Assembly: GCF_002902985.1 (NCBI RefSeq)
Contig: NZ_CP026167.1
Location: 2,666,001-2,730,000, forward strand
DNA length: 64,000 nt
DNA from: Leclercia sp. LSNIH1
GTDB taxonomy: Bacteria > Pseudomonadota > Gammaproteobacteria > Enterobacterales > Enterobacteriaceae
Direction: 5' to 3'
The notes under the pieces are model-generated. The model did no database searches, had not been told where the DNA came from, and was given only the letters and a program-made list of their open reading frames with translations. Numbering within the stretch: position 1 is the first letter of the stretch; each line of letters begins with the position of its first letter. A program made the translations under genes and the position numbers. This document shows, in pieces, positions 9,796 through 19,888 of this stretch.

Positions 9796-9811
9796 TGGAC
9801 TGTCTGGTCAA
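9796..9811. promoter_or_regulatory. Candidate RutR operator
   Basis: TGGACTGTCTGGTCAA fits the RutR palindrome TTGACCA-N2-TGGTCAA, with a perfect right half-site and 4 of 7 bases in the left. It lies between the rut promoter and rutR, where the repressor would act until uracil or thymine releases it. Confidence 0.65.
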
Positions 9812-9838
9812 AATAGTTGCACACAAAGCAGGCAGTCG

Positions 9839-9855
9839 TGCGCGGTGGCGGTGCA
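9839..9855. promoter_or_regulatory. Candidate NtrC enhancer site
   Basis: TGCGCG-N5-GGTGCA fits the NtrC palindrome TGCACC-N5-GGTGCA at 10 of 12 positions. It lies about 110 bp upstream of the sigma54 -24 element, a normal enhancer distance. A weaker second copy, TGCACA-N5-CAGGCA, lies at 9818-9834. Confidence 0.55.
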
Positions 9856-9916
9856 GATTGTCGTGGTAAGGCAGGGGTTTTGTTATGCTGGGAGCTGATC
9901 AACACGGAGTGAGCAA

Positions 9917-10555
9917 ATGGCACAAGGCGCAGTGAAGACAGGCGGTAAACGTTCGCAGGCGGTGAGCGCGAAGAAACAGGCGATCCTTGCGGCGGCGCTG
10001 GAGACCTTTTCGCAGTTTGGCATCCACGGCACCCGGCTGGAGCAGGTGGCGGAGCTGGCGGGGGTGTCAAAAACCAATCTGCTCTACTACTTTCCCTCGA
10101 AAGAGGCGCTGTACGTCTCCGTTCTGCAACAGATCCTCGATATCTGGCTGGCCCCGCTGAAGGCGTTTCGCGAGGAGCTCACCCCGCTGGTGGCGATCCA
10201 GCAGTATATCCGCCTCAAGCTGGAGGTCTCCCGGGACTATCCTCAGGCGTCGCGACTGTTCTGTCTGGAGATGCTGCAGGGGGCACCGCTGCTGAAAACG
10301 GTGCTGAGCGGGGATATGAAATCGCTGGTGGATGAGAAGTCAGCGATCATTGCCGGGTGGGTCGCCACCGGCAGACTGGCCCCGGTCGATCCACACCATC
10401 TGATCTTTATGATCTGGGCCGCCACCCAGCACTACGCGGACTTTTCCGCCCAGGTGGAGGCGGTGACGGGCAAGACGCTCAAGGATGACGACTTTTTCCA
10501 CAGCACGGTGGAGAACGTGGAGCGGATGATTATCGAAGGGATCCGGGTGCGTTAA
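9917..10555 (+). CDS. rutR: TetR-family regulator RutR
   Basis: RutR is the uracil/thymine-responsive repressor of the rut operon and in E. coli also acts on carAB and other pyrimidine genes. The 212-aa product equals the E. coli length. The TetR helix-turn-helix is clear at about residues 18-64 (KKQAILAAALETFSQFGIHGT..., then GVSKTNLLYYFPSKEALY). The C-terminal ligand domain is conserved (RLFCLEML, MIWAATQHYADF). It is divergent from rutA, and its stop overlaps the convergent downstream gene by 3 bp. Confidence 0.96.
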   Translation: MAQGAVKTGGKRSQAVSAKKQAILAAALETFSQFGIHGTRLEQVAELAGVSKTNLLYYFPSKEALYVSVLQQILDIWLAPLKAFREELTPLVAIQQYIRLKLEVSRDYPQASRLFCLEMLQGAPLLKTVLSGDMKSLVDEKSAIIAGWVATGRLAPVDPHHLIFMIWAATQHYADFSAQVEAVTGKTLKDDDFFHSTVENVERMIIEGIRVR

Positions 10556-10947
10556 TTCCCCGGGGGCAGCGGGCAGCTTAAATCGCCCTCTTCACACTGC
10601 ATCAGCGTGGCCAGATAGGCTTCCCGTTCGTTGGTTTTATCCGCCAGACACTGGTTCACAATCATCGGCTGAATGGAGCCGCCTTGAGTGCCGGAGCCGA
10701 TAAAGGCGCAGTCAGCATCGCGCAGGGCGATCCACGCCTGTTGCGCCTTTTTCAGCAGCTCACGCTGGGGGGCGTCGGCGCGCTTGATGGCTGCCTGATA
10801 CGTCTGGTTCAGGGTTTTATCCGCGGCCTGATACTGCTGCGCGGTGCAGCTGTTCATCTCCGCCTGGGTGCTGGCGTTGGCGCACTCATCCGCCAGCGCG
10901 CTGGTGCTCAGCAGTAACGCGGCACCGGCGATAAAAGCTCGTTTCAT
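10552..10947 (-). CDS. LprI-like (DUF1311) periplasmic protein
   Basis: This is a 131-aa secreted protein with a signal peptide (MKRAFIAGAALLLSTSALA, cleavage near residue 19) and six Cys, consistent with disulfides. The LprI/DUF1311 pattern is present: DECANASTQAEMNSC, then LNQTYQAAIKRA, QRELLKKAQQAWIALRDADC. Members of this family include lysozyme inhibitors and YecT-type proteins; whether this one inhibits lysozyme is not known. It is convergent with rutR, overlapping its stop by 3 bp, and is not present here in E. coli K-12. Confidence 0.85.
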   Translation of the reverse strand: MKRAFIAGAALLLSTSALADECANASTQAEMNSCTAQQYQAADKTLNQTYQAAIKRADAPQRELLKKAQQAWIALRDADCAFIGSGTQGGSIQPMIVNQCLADKTNEREAYLATLMQCEEGDLSCPLPPGN

Positions 10948-10966
10948 CTTTCCCTCCCTATAAAAA

Positions 10967-11047
10967 AGCCGGATGCGCTGTGCTTATCCGGCCTACAAAA
11001 ACAGAATGTCACCTCTGTAGCCCCGGTAAGCGTAGCGCCACCGGGGA
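10967..11047. repeat. REP/BIME element
   Basis: Two REP-like palindromic units, GCCGGATGCGCTGTGCTTATCC and GCCCCGGTAAGCGTAGCGCC, lie downstream of putA and upstream of the DUF1311 gene. Confidence 0.7.
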
Positions 11048-11059
11048 GAGATTGCACGC

Positions 11060-14000
11060 TTAACCGATGGTCATCAGGCTGGCGTTACCCCCTGCTGCGG
11101 CGGTGTTCACGCTGAGCGAACGCTCCACGTACAGACGCTCCAGCTGCAGGTTGGTTTCACCCCGGGCGAAGCCCTGCACGGAGACAATCGCCCCGCTGCG
11201 GGCCGCAACCTGCTCGCACAGCTCGCGCAGCTGGTCGGAATCACCGTGATAGATCACCGCGTCGAACGGCTGGCTGGTCAGCACATCAGCTTTGGCGAAA
11301 CGAATCCGTTCCGTCACCGCCTTCGGCAGCTGCTTCGCCAGGTCACGGTGCAGGCTATCTTCCGGCCACAGCACTTCACACCCGGTCGCCATCGCCGCCG
11401 CCAGCTGGATCAGCGCATCCTGCTCGTTATCCGCCACGCACAGCACACGCTCGCGCGGCATCAGCGTCCAGGTGTTGCGCTCGCCCGTTGGCCCTGGCAA
11501 TACGCGCTGGGTACCGGCCTGAGCCAGCTCGCCATACTCCTGACACAGCTCGCGCAGTTCAGGACGTTTTTCCGCCCACGCTTTTAATGCTTCCAGCGGC
11601 TGGGTCAGCACCGTTTTCACCTGGGTGTCTACCGCGTACTGCGCATCCTGACGCGCCAGGGTGACGCCCAGCGCATTGGCCGGACGGTTAGCCAGCAGGC
11701 GATAGAGGTACATTGGACCACCGGCTTTCGGACCGGTGCCCGACAGCCCTTCGCCGCCGAACGGCTGCACGCCGACCACGGCGCCGACCATGTTGCGGTT
11801 CACGTAGAGGTTGCCGACGTTGGCGCTGCCGGTCACCTGGGCGATGGTTTCATCGATGCGGGTATGCACTCCCAGGGTCAGACCGTAGCCGGAGGCGTTG
11901 ATCTGCGCGATCAGCTGGTCGAGGTTGTTACGGTTGTAACGCACCACGTGCAGCACCGGGCCAAACACCTCTTTCTTCAGTTCATCGAAGCTCGCCAGTT
12001 CAATCAGGGTTGGCGCCACAAAGGTGCCGCTGGTCCACTCGCGGGCATCTTCGCTGTTCTCACGCACCGCCTGGTAGACCGGACGGCCTTTCGCACGCAT
12101 CGCCTGGATGTGGTTTTCGATGTTGGCTTTCGCTTCGGCGTCGATCACCGGGCCAATGTCGGTGGTCAGACGGCCCGGGTTGCCCATCCGGCACTCCGCC
12201 ATCGCGCCACGCAGCATTTTCAGGGTGTGATCGGCCACTTCGTCCTGCACGCAGAGTACGCGCAGGGCAGAGCAGCGCTGTCCGGCACTGTCGAAGGCCG
12301 AAGCCACCACATCCACCACCACCTGCTCGGTGAGGGCGGAGGAGTCGACGATCATCGCGTTCATACCGCCAGTTTCCGCAATCAGCGGCGTTGGACGGCC
12401 CTGGGCATCCAGACGGGTTGCGATGTTGCGCTGCAACAGGGAGGCCACTTCGGTGGAGCCGGTGAACATTACGCCGCGCACGCGGTTGTCGGCGGTGAGT
12501 TTGGCACCCACGGTCTCGCCGCGGCCCGGCAGCAGCTGCACGACGCCCGCAGGGACACCCGCTTCCAGCAGGATATTGATCCCCTGAGCGGCAATCAGCG
12601 GGGTCTGTTCCGCCGGTTTGGCCAGCACGCTGTTACCCGCGGCAAGGGCGGCGGCAATCTGGCCGGTGAAGATCGCCAGCGGGAAGTTCCACGGGCTGAT
12701 ACAGACCACCGGCCCCAGTGGGCGATGGGTTTCGTTGTCGAAATCGTCACGCACCTGACCGGCATAGTAGTGCAGGAAGTCAACGGCCTCGCGCACTTCG
12801 GCGATGGCGTTGCTGAAGGTTTTACCCGCCTCACGCACCAGAATGCCAATCAGCTGCTGCATCTGATCTTCCATCAGCACCGCAGCGCGCTCCAGAATGG
12901 CTGCACGCTCCTGCGGCGGGGTGGCGAACCAGATCGGCGCATTGTTCACCGCGCTGTCGAGAGCCAGATCCACTTCCTCTTCGGTCGCTTCGCGGACAAA
13001 GCCGACAATGTCTTTCGGTTCGGCCGGGTTGATCACCGGCTGCATTTCGCCATTGCTGACCGGCTGCTCCAGGATCGGTTTCGCCTGCCATTTTTGCAGG
13101 GCGCTGTTGAGCAGCGACGAGGAGAGCGATGCCAGACGGTGTTCGTTCGCCAGATCGAGGCCCGCGGAGTTGATGCGGCCATTGCCGTACAGCTCACGCG
13201 GCAGGGCAATCTTCGGATGGGGCAGACCAACCTGACCCTCCTGGGCGGCCAGCTTTTCCACCGCCTGTACCGGGTCGGCCACCAGCTCATCCAGCGGCAG
13301 GGTGGCATCGGCGATGCGGTTAACGAAGGAGGTGTTGGCCCCGTTCTCCAGCAGACGACGCACCAGGTACGCCAGCAGCGTTTCGTGAGTACCGACCGGG
13401 GCGTAGATACGGCACGGACGATTCAGTTTACCCTCGGACACTTTACCGGTGACCTGCTCGTACAGCGGCTCACCCATGCCGTGCAGGCACTGGAACTCGT
13501 ACTGGCCCGGATAATAGTTCTGACCGGCCAGCTGGTAGATGGCCGCCAGGGTGTGGGCGTTGTGGGTGGCGAACTGCGGATAGATCAGGTTCGGCACGCC
13601 GAGCAGCTTTTTGGCACAGGCGAGGTAGGAGACGTCGGTGTAGACCTTGCGGGTATAGACCGGATAACCCTCCAGACCCTCCATCTGCGCGCGTTTGATC
13701 TCGCTGTCCCAGTAGGCGCCCTTCACCAGACGGATCATCAGGCGGCGACGGCTGCGGGTGGCGAGATCAATCAGGTAATCAATGACGAACGGGCAGCGTT
13801 TCTGGTAGGCCTGAATGACAAAGCCAATCCCGTTCCAGCCCGCCAGCTCCGGCTCGAAGCAGAGTTTTTCCAGCAGATCGAGGGAGATCTCCAGGCGGTC
13901 GGCCTCTTCGGCGTCGATGTTGATCCCGATGTCATACTGGCGCGCCAGCAGGGTCAGGGATTTCAGGCGTGGATAGAGCTCTTCCATCACCCGGTCGTAC

Positions 14001-15022
14001 TGGGCGCGGCTGTAGCGCGGGTGCAGGGCGGAGAGCTTGATGGAGATCCCCGGGCCTTCATAAATGCCGCGACCGTTGGAGGCTTTACCGATGGCGTGGA
14101 TCGCCTGCTGGTAAGAAACCAGATAGGCCTGCGCGTCGGCGGCGGTCAGCGCCGCTTCGCCCAGCATGTCATAGGAGTAGCGGAAGCCCTTATCTTCCAG
14201 CTTGCGGGCGTTAGCCAGCGCTTCGGCGATGGTTTCGCCGGTGACGAACTGCTCGCCCATCAGGCGCATCGCCATGTCCACGCCTTTACGGATCAGCGGT
14301 TCACCGCTCTTGCCGATAATGCGGTTCAGAGAGCGGGAGAGGCTCGCTTCGTTGTGGGTGGAGACCAGACGGCCAGTAAACAGCAGGCCCCAGGTGGCGG
14401 CGTTAACGAACAGCGACGGGCTGCGGCCAATGTGTGAATGCCAGTTACCGTTGCTGATCTTGTCGCGGATCAGCGCGTCACGGGTCGCTTTGTCCGGGAT
14501 ACGCAGCAGCGCTTCCGCCAGGCACATTAACGCCACGCCCTCCTGGGAGGAGAGGGAGAACTCCTGCAGCAGGCTCTGCACCATGCCGGCGCGCCCGGAG
14601 GCCGTTTTCTGGTTACGCAGTTTTTCGGCAAGCTGATACGCGAGGCTGTGGGCCTGGGAGGCAACTGGCTCCGGCAGACGCGCCTGTTCCAGCAGCATCG
14701 GCACGGCGTCGGTCTCGGCGCGACGGTAAGCGGCGGTAATGGCCGCGCGGCTCACCGACTGGGGCAGGATCTGCTCGGCAAATTCAAGGAACGGCTGGTG
14801 GACCTCTTCGATCGCCTCGGCGCTATCGTCGCTCTCGTTGGCGGCACCGGCCAGCAGGGCAGGCAGCTCTGGCAGGACGTCGTCGCTCTCCAGTTTTTCC
14901 AGATAGTTAAAGATAGCCTGCTTGATTAACCAGTGTGGCGTGCGGTCAATTCGGGTCGCAGCCGATTTAATCCGTTCGCGGGTCGCATCATCCAGCTTAA
15001 CCCCCATGGTGGTCATGCCCAT
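11060..15022 (-). CDS. putA: Bifunctional proline dehydrogenase / P5C dehydrogenase and put repressor PutA
   Basis: PutA oxidises proline to glutamate in two steps at the membrane and, when proline is absent, represses put transcription. The 1320-aa product equals the E. coli length. Domains in order: ribbon-helix-helix DNA-binding region at residues 1-47 ([20 protein letters not shown]), FAD-binding proline dehydrogenase barrel at about 260-560 ([36 protein letters not shown]), NAD-dependent aldehyde dehydrogenase at about 640-1120 ([19 protein letters not shown], active-site Cys in [12 protein letters not shown]), and a C-terminal tail. It is divergent from putP across 420 bp. Confidence 0.98.
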   Translation of the reverse strand: MGMTTMGVKLDDATRERIKSAATRIDRTPHWLIKQAIFNYLEKLESDDVLPELPALLAGAANESDDSAEAIEEVHQPFLEFAEQILPQSVSRAAITAAYRRAETDAVPMLLEQARLPEPVASQAHSLAYQLAEKLRNQKTASGRAGMVQSLLQEFSLSSQEGVALMCLAEALLRIPDKATRDALIRDKISNGNWHSHIGRSPSLFVNAATWGLLFTGRLVSTHNEASLSRSLNRIIGKSGEPLIRKGVDMAMRLMGEQFVTGETIAEALANARKLEDKGFRYSYDMLGEAALTAADAQAYLVSYQQAIHAIGKASNGRGIYEGPGISIKLSALHPRYSRAQYDRVMEELYPRLKSLTLLARQYDIGINIDAEEADRLEISLDLLEKLCFEPELAGWNGIGFVIQAYQKRCPFVIDYLIDLATRSRRRLMIRLVKGAYWDSEIKRAQMEGLEGYPVYTRKVYTDVSYLACAKKLLGVPNLIYPQFATHNAHTLAAIYQLAGQNYYPGQYEFQCLHGMGEPLYEQVTGKVSEGKLNRPCRIYAPVGTHETLLAYLVRRLLENGANTSFVNRIADATLPLDELVADPVQAVEKLAAQEGQVGLPHPKIALPRELYGNGRINSAGLDLANEHRLASLSSSLLNSALQKWQAKPILEQPVSNGEMQPVINPAEPKDIVGFVREATEEEVDLALDSAVNNAPIWFATPPQERAAILERAAVLMEDQMQQLIGILVREAGKTFSNAIAEVREAVDFLHYYAGQVRDDFDNETHRPLGPVVCISPWNFPLAIFTGQIAAALAAGNSVLAKPAEQTPLIAAQGINILLEAGVPAGVVQLLPGRGETVGAKLTADNRVRGVMFTGSTEVASLLQRNIATRLDAQGRPTPLIAETGGMNAMIVDSSALTEQVVVDVVASAFDSAGQRCSALRVLCVQDEVADHTLKMLRGAMAECRMGNPGRLTTDIGPVIDAEAKANIENHIQAMRAKGRPVYQAVRENSEDAREWTSGTFVAPTLIELASFDELKKEVFGPVLHVVRYNRNNLDQLIAQINASGYGLTLGVHTRIDETIAQVTGSANVGNLYVNRNMVGAVVGVQPFGGEGLSGTGPKAGGPMYLYRLLANRPANALGVTLARQDAQYAVDTQVKTVLTQPLEALKAWAEKRPELRELCQEYGELAQAGTQRVLPGPTGERNTWTLMPRERVLCVADNEQDALIQLAAAMATGCEVLWPEDSLHRDLAKQLPKAVTERIRFAKADVLTSQPFDAVIYHGDSDQLRELCEQVAARSGAIVSVQGFARGETNLQLERLYVERSLSVNTAAAGGNASLMTIG

Positions 15023-15079
15023 GCCAAAAACTCCTGTGATTCAGTAGCGCTAGTGTAGTTAACGTGAAATATCCACTAT

Positions 15080-15256
15080 GTTGCAACTTTGTGCAACCAC
15101 GTTAAATGTGACCCGGTTTGCAAGCTGGAAAATGAATGGAATGTTACGTGATAGTTAACCGCAAAAAAGTTGTGGATTTTAGCGATCAACCCTGGTTTCA
15201 TGCGGCGCTTAACACTTTTTGCAGGTGCAACCTCAAAAAACGTGAGCGAGTGCAAC
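15080..15256. promoter_or_regulatory. put control region with PutA operator motifs
   Basis: The known PutA operator core GTTGCA/TGCAAC occurs four times: GTTGCAAC at 15080-15087, TGCAAC at 15092-15097, 15226-15231 and 15251-15256. The last two are 25 bp apart. This matches the operator arrangement known in the putA-putP region of enterics, where the N-terminal ribbon-helix-helix of PutA binds. The rest of the 420-bp interval (15023-15442) holds the divergent promoters; I see no gene in it. Confidence 0.8.
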
Positions 15257-15442
15257 CTCCAGGAATCTGGTGTGAAACCGGGGATGAAATTCATGTAAAT
15301 GCAGTGTTAAATCATTTGTGTCATGGAGGCGCATACGGCAGGATACGCGCGGCCAACAGAAACACACATCATCACCCTCTCGTTCCGGGGGTGTAATAAA
15401 GACGGTCAAAAAGGCTGTCGAACATCTTTGCGGAGTATTTAA

Positions 15443-16951
15443 ATGGCAATTAGCACACCGATGCTGGTGACATTTCTTATCTATATTTTTGGCATGATCC
15501 TGATAGGGTTCCTTGCGTGGCGTTCTACCAAGAACTTTGACGACTACATCCTCGGCGGGCGAAGCCTTGGGCCGTTCGTGACGGCGCTCTCTGCGGGCGC
15601 GTCGGATATGAGCGGCTGGCTGCTGATGGGGCTGCCGGGCGCCATCTTTATCTCCGGTATTTCAGAAAGCTGGATCGCCATCGGTCTGACGCTGGGGGCA
15701 TGGATTAACTGGAAGCTGGTGGCCGGGCGTCTGCGCGTACACACCGAAGCTAACAACAACGCCCTGACCCTGCCGGACTACTTCACCGGCCGTTTCGAAG
15801 ATAACAGCCGCATCCTGCGTATTATCTCCGCGTTAGTTATTCTGCTGTTCTTCACCATCTACTGTGCCTCCGGCATCGTGGCAGGCGCGCGCCTGTTCGA
15901 AAGCACCTTCGGCATGAGCTATGAAACCGCACTGTGGGCGGGCGCGGCGGCGACCATCCTCTACACCTTCGTAGGCGGGTTCCTGGCCGTCAGCTGGACC
16001 GATACCGTGCAGGCCAGCCTGATGATTTTTGCCCTGATCCTGACCCCGGTGATTGTGATCCTGTCGGTAGGCGGCCTGGGTGACTCCCTGGCGGTGATTC
16101 AGCAGAAGAGCATCGAAAACGTCGATATGCTGAAAGGGCTGAACTTTGTTGCCATCGTGTCGCTGATGGGCTGGGGGCTGGGTTACTTCGGTCAGCCGCA
16201 CATCCTGGCGCGCTTTATGGCGGCGGATTCGCACCACACCATCGTCCATGCCCGTCGTATCAGTATGGCGTGGATGATCCTCTGCCTGGGCGGCGCCTGT
16301 GCGGTGGGCTTCTTCGGTATCGCCTACTTCAACAACAACCCGTCGCTGGCAGGTGCAGTAAACCAGAACGCCGAGCGTGTGTTTATCGAGCTGGCGCAGG
16401 TGCTGTTTAACCCGTGGATCGCCGGTATTCTGCTCTCCGCTATTCTGGCGGCGGTGATGTCCACCCTGAGCTGCCAGCTGCTGGTCTGCTCCAGTGCCAT
16501 CACGGAAGATCTCTACAAAGCCTTCCTGCGTAAGGGCGCCAGCCAGAAAGAGCTGGTGTGGGTCGGTCGCTTTATGGTGCTGGTGGTGGCGCTGGTCGCC
16601 ATCGCGCTGGCGTCAAACCCGGAAAACCGCGTGCTGGGTCTGGTGAGCTACGCCTGGGCGGGCTTTGGTGCCGCCTTTGGTCCGGTGGTGCTGTTCTCCG
16701 TGATGTGGTCCCGCATGACTCGCAATGGCGCCCTGGCGGGGATGATCATCGGTGCGGTTACCGTTATCGTCTGGAAGCAGTTCGCCTGGCTGGGCCTGTA
16801 TGAAATCATTCCGGGCTTTATCTTCGGCAGCATCGGGATCGTGGTCTTCAGCCTGATGGGTAAAGCCCCCTCTACCTCAATGCAGAAACGCTTTGCGGAA
16901 GCCGACGCCCAGTACCACACCACCGCGCCAACGAAGTTGCAGGCGCAGTAA
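15443..16951 (+). CDS. putP: Sodium/proline symporter PutP
   Basis: PutP imports proline with sodium for use by PutA. The 502-aa product is a 13-helix SSS-family transporter of the E. coli length. It begins TPMLVTFLIYIFGMILIGF and shows the family region GRSLGPFVTALSAGASDMSGWLL (split here: residues 39-61), which holds the sodium- and proline-binding Ser/Asp residues, plus the second conserved block STLSCQLLVCSSAITEDLY. A GCGGAG ribosome site precedes the ATG. It is divergent from putA. Confidence 0.97.
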   Translation: MAISTPMLVTFLIYIFGMILIGFLAWRSTKNFDDYILGGRSLGPFVTALSAGASDMSGWLLMGLPGAIFISGISESWIAIGLTLGAWINWKLVAGRLRVHTEANNNALTLPDYFTGRFEDNSRILRIISALVILLFFTIYCASGIVAGARLFESTFGMSYETALWAGAAATILYTFVGGFLAVSWTDTVQASLMIFALILTPVIVILSVGGLGDSLAVIQQKSIENVDMLKGLNFVAIVSLMGWGLGYFGQPHILARFMAADSHHTIVHARRISMAWMILCLGGACAVGFFGIAYFNNNPSLAGAVNQNAERVFIELAQVLFNPWIAGILLSAILAAVMSTLSCQLLVCSSAITEDLYKAFLRKGASQKELVWVGRFMVLVVALVAIALASNPENRVLGLVSYAWAGFGAAFGPVVLFSVMWSRMTRNGALAGMIIGAVTVIVWKQFAWLGLYEIIPGFIFGSIGIVVFSLMGKAPSTSMQKRFAEADAQYHTTAPTKLQAQ

Positions 16952-16967
16952 GTGACAGACACGCTAT

Positions 16968-16992
16968 AAGCCGGGCTTGCCCGGCTTTTTTT
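16968..16992 (+). terminator. Intrinsic terminator of putP
   Basis: An 8-bp stem AAGCCGGG / CCCGGCTT with a 4-nt loop is followed by a run of T, 17 bp after the putP stop. Confidence 0.9.
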
Positions 16993-17054
16993 ATTGCTAA
17001 TTTCCGTGATTTACGCTGATATCGCAGGGCAAATTACAATGAGGATAGCGAAGA

Positions 17055-17474
17055 ATGAGACTTAAAAACGGGCTTGTGGCAGGCGCGATTTTACTGCTGG
17101 CAGGCTGTAATGCCCCCTCACACAGCACCGCGGACAACACCTGCAAAGCCGATAACCAGATGCAGCAAACCACCCTCTTTTTCGGCCTGAACCGTCCGAC
17201 AGGGGAGGCGATCACCGGCCAGGAGTGGCAGCAGTTTGTGGATCAGGACGTGACGCCGCGTTTTCGTGATGGCTTAACGGTATTTGATGCCCGCGGGCAG
17301 TGGCTGGGTAACGACGGAAAAGTGGCGCGTGAGTCGAGTAAGGCGCTGATGCTGATCCACGGTAAAGATGCGCAAAGTGAGAGCAATATCGAGGCGCTGC
17401 GCGGGATCTATAAAACGCGCTTCGCCCAGGAGTCGGTGATGCGCGTTGACCAGCCGGTGTGCGTGCAGTTCTGA
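17055..17474 (+). CDS. DUF3574-type lipoprotein
   Basis: This is a 139-aa predicted lipoprotein: the signal MRLKNGLVAGAILLLAGC has a lipobox LLAGC with Cys18 as the lipidated residue. The mature part fits the DUF3574 family (TTLFFGLNRPTGEAITGQEW, then FRDGLTVFDARGQWLG, and SEVMR-like C-terminal strands). Function is unknown. A single gene with its own short leader (AGGATAGCGAAG before the ATG). It is not at this site in E. coli K-12. Confidence 0.82.
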   Translation: MRLKNGLVAGAILLLAGCNAPSHSTADNTCKADNQMQQTTLFFGLNRPTGEAITGQEWQQFVDQDVTPRFRDGLTVFDARGQWLGNDGKVARESSKALMLIHGKDAQSESNIEALRGIYKTRFAQESVMRVDQPVCVQF

Positions 17475-17479
17475 TAAGA

Positions 17480-17566
17480 CCGGGTGCGGCCTGTTTGCCG
17501 GGTGGCGCTAGCGCTTACCCGGCCTACTTATCCTGTAAGCCCGCGCAAGCGCAGCGTCGCCGGGCA
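17480..17566. repeat. REP/BIME element
   Basis: Two inverted REP units (GTGGCGCTAGCGCTTACCCGG and AGCGCAGCGTCGCCGGGC) lie between the convergent DUF3574 and nucleoside transporter genes. Confidence 0.7.
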
Positions 17567-17571
17567 ACAAA

Positions 17572-18756
17572 CTACAACACTAACCCCGCAAAGCTCGCCG
17601 ACAACAGACTCACCAGCGTCGCGCCATACACCAGACGCAGACCGAAGCGCGACACCACGTTGCCCTGCTTCTCATTCAGCCCTTTAATCGCCCCGGCGAC
17701 AATGCCAATAGAGGCAAAGTTAGCGAAGGAGACCAGGAACACCGACAGAATGCCCAGCCCGCGCGGGGTCATCTCTGCGGCAATCTTTTGCAGCTCGATC
17801 ATCGCCACGAACTCGTTCGCCACCAGTTTAGTCGCCATAATGCCGCCCGCGTGCAGGGCATCGCTCAGCGGAATACCCACCAGCCAGGCCAGGGGATAGA
17901 AGACATAGCCCAGAATCTGCTGGAAGCTCAAGCCAAACAGGCTGGAGAAGAGGGCGTTGACGGCGCTGATCAGGGCAATAAAGCCAATCAGCATCGCCAG
18001 AATTATCATCGCCACTTTGAAGCCAGCCAGAATATATTCCCCCAGCATCTCAAAGAAACTCTGGGACTCATGCATCTTCTCCAGCTTAATTTCCGGCTCC
18101 GCTTCCGGGCGGGTCGGGTTAATCACCGTGAGGATGATAAAGGTGCTGAACATATTCAGGATTAGCGCCGCGACCACATATTTTGCTTCCAGCATCGTCA
18201 TATAGGCGCCGACGATGGAGAGCGACACGGTGGACATGGCGGTGGCCGCCATGGTGAACAGACGACGCGAGGAGAGATCGCCCAGCACCCCTTTGTAAGC
18301 AATAAAGTTTTCCGACTGGCCCAGCGTCAGGGAGCTGATGGCGTTAAACGACTCCAGCTTGCCCATGCCGTTCACTTTCGACAGCAGGGTGCCGACTACG
18401 CGAATTATCACCGGCAGAATACGCCAGTGTTGCAGAATGCCGATCAGTGCGGAAATAAAAATAATCGGGCACAACACTCCAAGGAAAATAAATGCCAGCC
18501 CTTTTTCTCCCATCCCGCCAAAGACAAAGTTGGTCCCTTCGGCGGCATATTTCAGCAAAGATTCAAAGAAGCCCGAGACATACTGAATAACAAACAGGCC
18601 GCTTTCGGCATGGAGGAAAAAGAACGCCAGCGCAATCTCAATGACAATGAGTTGAATGACGTAGCGAATACGGACGTTGCGGCGGTCGAAGCTCACCAGC
18701 CAGGCCAGCGCAAGGATAACCACCAGCGCCAGCAAGAAGTGCAGAAATTGATACAT
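17572..18756 (-). CDS. NupC-family nucleoside:proton symporter
   Basis: This 394-aa concentrative nucleoside transporter has the CNT family order: an N-terminal three-helix block ([20 protein letters not shown]), the NupC core ([35 protein letters not shown]), the gate domain, and [20 protein letters not shown] near the C-terminus, where the conserved SFAN motif is intact. It would import nucleosides with protons. It is a paralogue of NupC, NupX and PsuT rather than one of them by position. It stands alone, divergent from efeU, and is absent from this place in E. coli K-12. Confidence 0.9.
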   Translation of the reverse strand: MYQFLHFLLALVVILALAWLVSFDRRNVRIRYVIQLIVIEIALAFFFLHAESGLFVIQYVSGFFESLLKYAAEGTNFVFGGMGEKGLAFIFLGVLCPIIFISALIGILQHWRILPVIIRVVGTLLSKVNGMGKLESFNAISSLTLGQSENFIAYKGVLGDLSSRRLFTMAATAMSTVSLSIVGAYMTMLEAKYVVAALILNMFSTFIILTVINPTRPEAEPEIKLEKMHESQSFFEMLGEYILAGFKVAMIILAMLIGFIALISAVNALFSSLFGLSFQQILGYVFYPLAWLVGIPLSDALHAGGIMATKLVANEFVAMIELQKIAAEMTPRGLGILSVFLVSFANFASIGIVAGAIKGLNEKQGNVVSRFGLRLVYGATLVSLLSASFAGLVL

Positions 18757-18931
18757 AGTTGATTTTCAGCAGATTAATGAGGCGCATATTTAGCCACAGC
18801 CTGCTGTAAGCGTAAATGGGCATTTACGTTATAACTTATTCACCTTTTAGTCACTTATGTGACTATTTTCCCGGTACGGGTTTACATCCTGTCATCAAAA
18901 TGCAGCATATTTCGCTTGTATTTCTTATTGC

Positions 18932-18950
18932 CGTAATGATAATCACTATC
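18932..18950 (+). promoter_or_regulatory. Fur box of efeUOB
   Basis: CGTAATGATAATCACTATC matches the 19-bp Fur consensus GATAATGATAATCATTATC at 16 positions. It lies 56 bp before the efeU ATG, over a likely promoter (TAATGATAAT as -10 region). Iron repression of efeUOB is known in E. coli. Confidence 0.85.
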
Positions 18951-19006
18951 ACAAGAATTTACCTTTCTTTGCATCAGTTGACGGCGAAAAACATTTAAGG
19001 TGTCGC

Positions 19007-19840
19007 ATGTTTGTTCCATTCCTCATTATGTTACGTGAAGGGCTCGAAGCAGCCTTAATTGTCAGTCTTATCGCCAGCTATCTGAAACGTACCCAGCGGG
19101 GCCGCTGGATCGGCGTGATGTGGATTGGCGTCTTCCTTGCTGCCGCCCTCTGCCTGGGCCTGGGCATTGCCATCAACGAAACCACCGGTGAATTCCCGCA
19201 AAAAGAGCAGGAGCTGTTTGAAGGGATCGTGGCCCTTATTGCGGTGGTGATCCTCACCTGGATGGTCTTCTGGATGCGTAAAGTGTCCCGTAACGTCAAA
19301 GTCCAGCTGGAGCAGGCGGTGGACAGCGCGCTGGCGAAGGGCAAGAGTCACGGCTGGGCACTGATCATGATGGTCTTTTTCGCCGTGGCGCGTGAAGGGC
19401 TGGAGTCGGTCTTCTTCCTGCTGGCCGCCTTCCAGCAGGATGTTGGGATCTGGCCGCCACTGGGCGCGGTGCTGGGCCTGGCGACCGCGGTGGTGCTCGG
19501 TTTCCTGCTCTACTGGGGCGGCATTCGTCTCAATCTGGGCGCCTTCTTCAAATGGACCAGCCTGTTTATTCTGCTGGTGGCCGCCGGACTGGCCGCGGGA
19601 GCGATCCGCGCCTTCCATGAGGCGGGCCTGTGGAACCACTTCCAGGAGGTGGCGTTCGATCTCAGTAACGTCCTCTCTACCCATTCGCTGACCGGCACCC
19701 TGCTGGAGGGGATCTTTGGCTATCAGGAGACGCCGAGCGTCAGCGAAGTGGCGGTGTACTTTATCTATCTTATTCCGGCGCTGGCGCTGTTCTTTATGCC
19801 ATCGCGCCCCAGCGCTCAGCCGTCGCGTACTGCGCCCTGA
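19007..19840 (+). CDS. efeU: Ferrous iron permease EfeU (intact)
   Basis: EfeU is the inner-membrane iron channel of the acid- and low-iron-induced EfeUOB system, related to yeast Ftr1p. The 277-aa open frame is unbroken. Both iron-translocating REGLE motifs are present, at residues 10-14 (LREGLEAALI) and 129-133 (AREGLESVFF). About seven membrane segments are visible. In E. coli K-12 this gene carries a frameshift, so the intact copy here should make a working importer with EfeO and EfeB. A Fur box lies upstream and efeO follows after 48 bp. Confidence 0.96.
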   Translation: MFVPFLIMLREGLEAALIVSLIASYLKRTQRGRWIGVMWIGVFLAAALCLGLGIAINETTGEFPQKEQELFEGIVALIAVVILTWMVFWMRKVSRNVKVQLEQAVDSALAKGKSHGWALIMMVFFAVAREGLESVFFLLAAFQQDVGIWPPLGAVLGLATAVVLGFLLYWGGIRLNLGAFFKWTSLFILLVAAGLAAGAIRAFHEAGLWNHFQEVAFDLSNVLSTHSLTGTLLEGIFGYQETPSVSEVAVYFIYLIPALALFFMPSRPSAQPSRTAP

Positions 19841-19888
19841 AGTGCTCATTGTAGTTACAACATACTCTAAAAGGTTAAGGGAAAAGTC

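Noticed and set aside
11864..14437. 857-codon plus-strand frame inside putA
   Set aside because: It is an antisense shadow of the long GC-rich putA coding region, with no family match.
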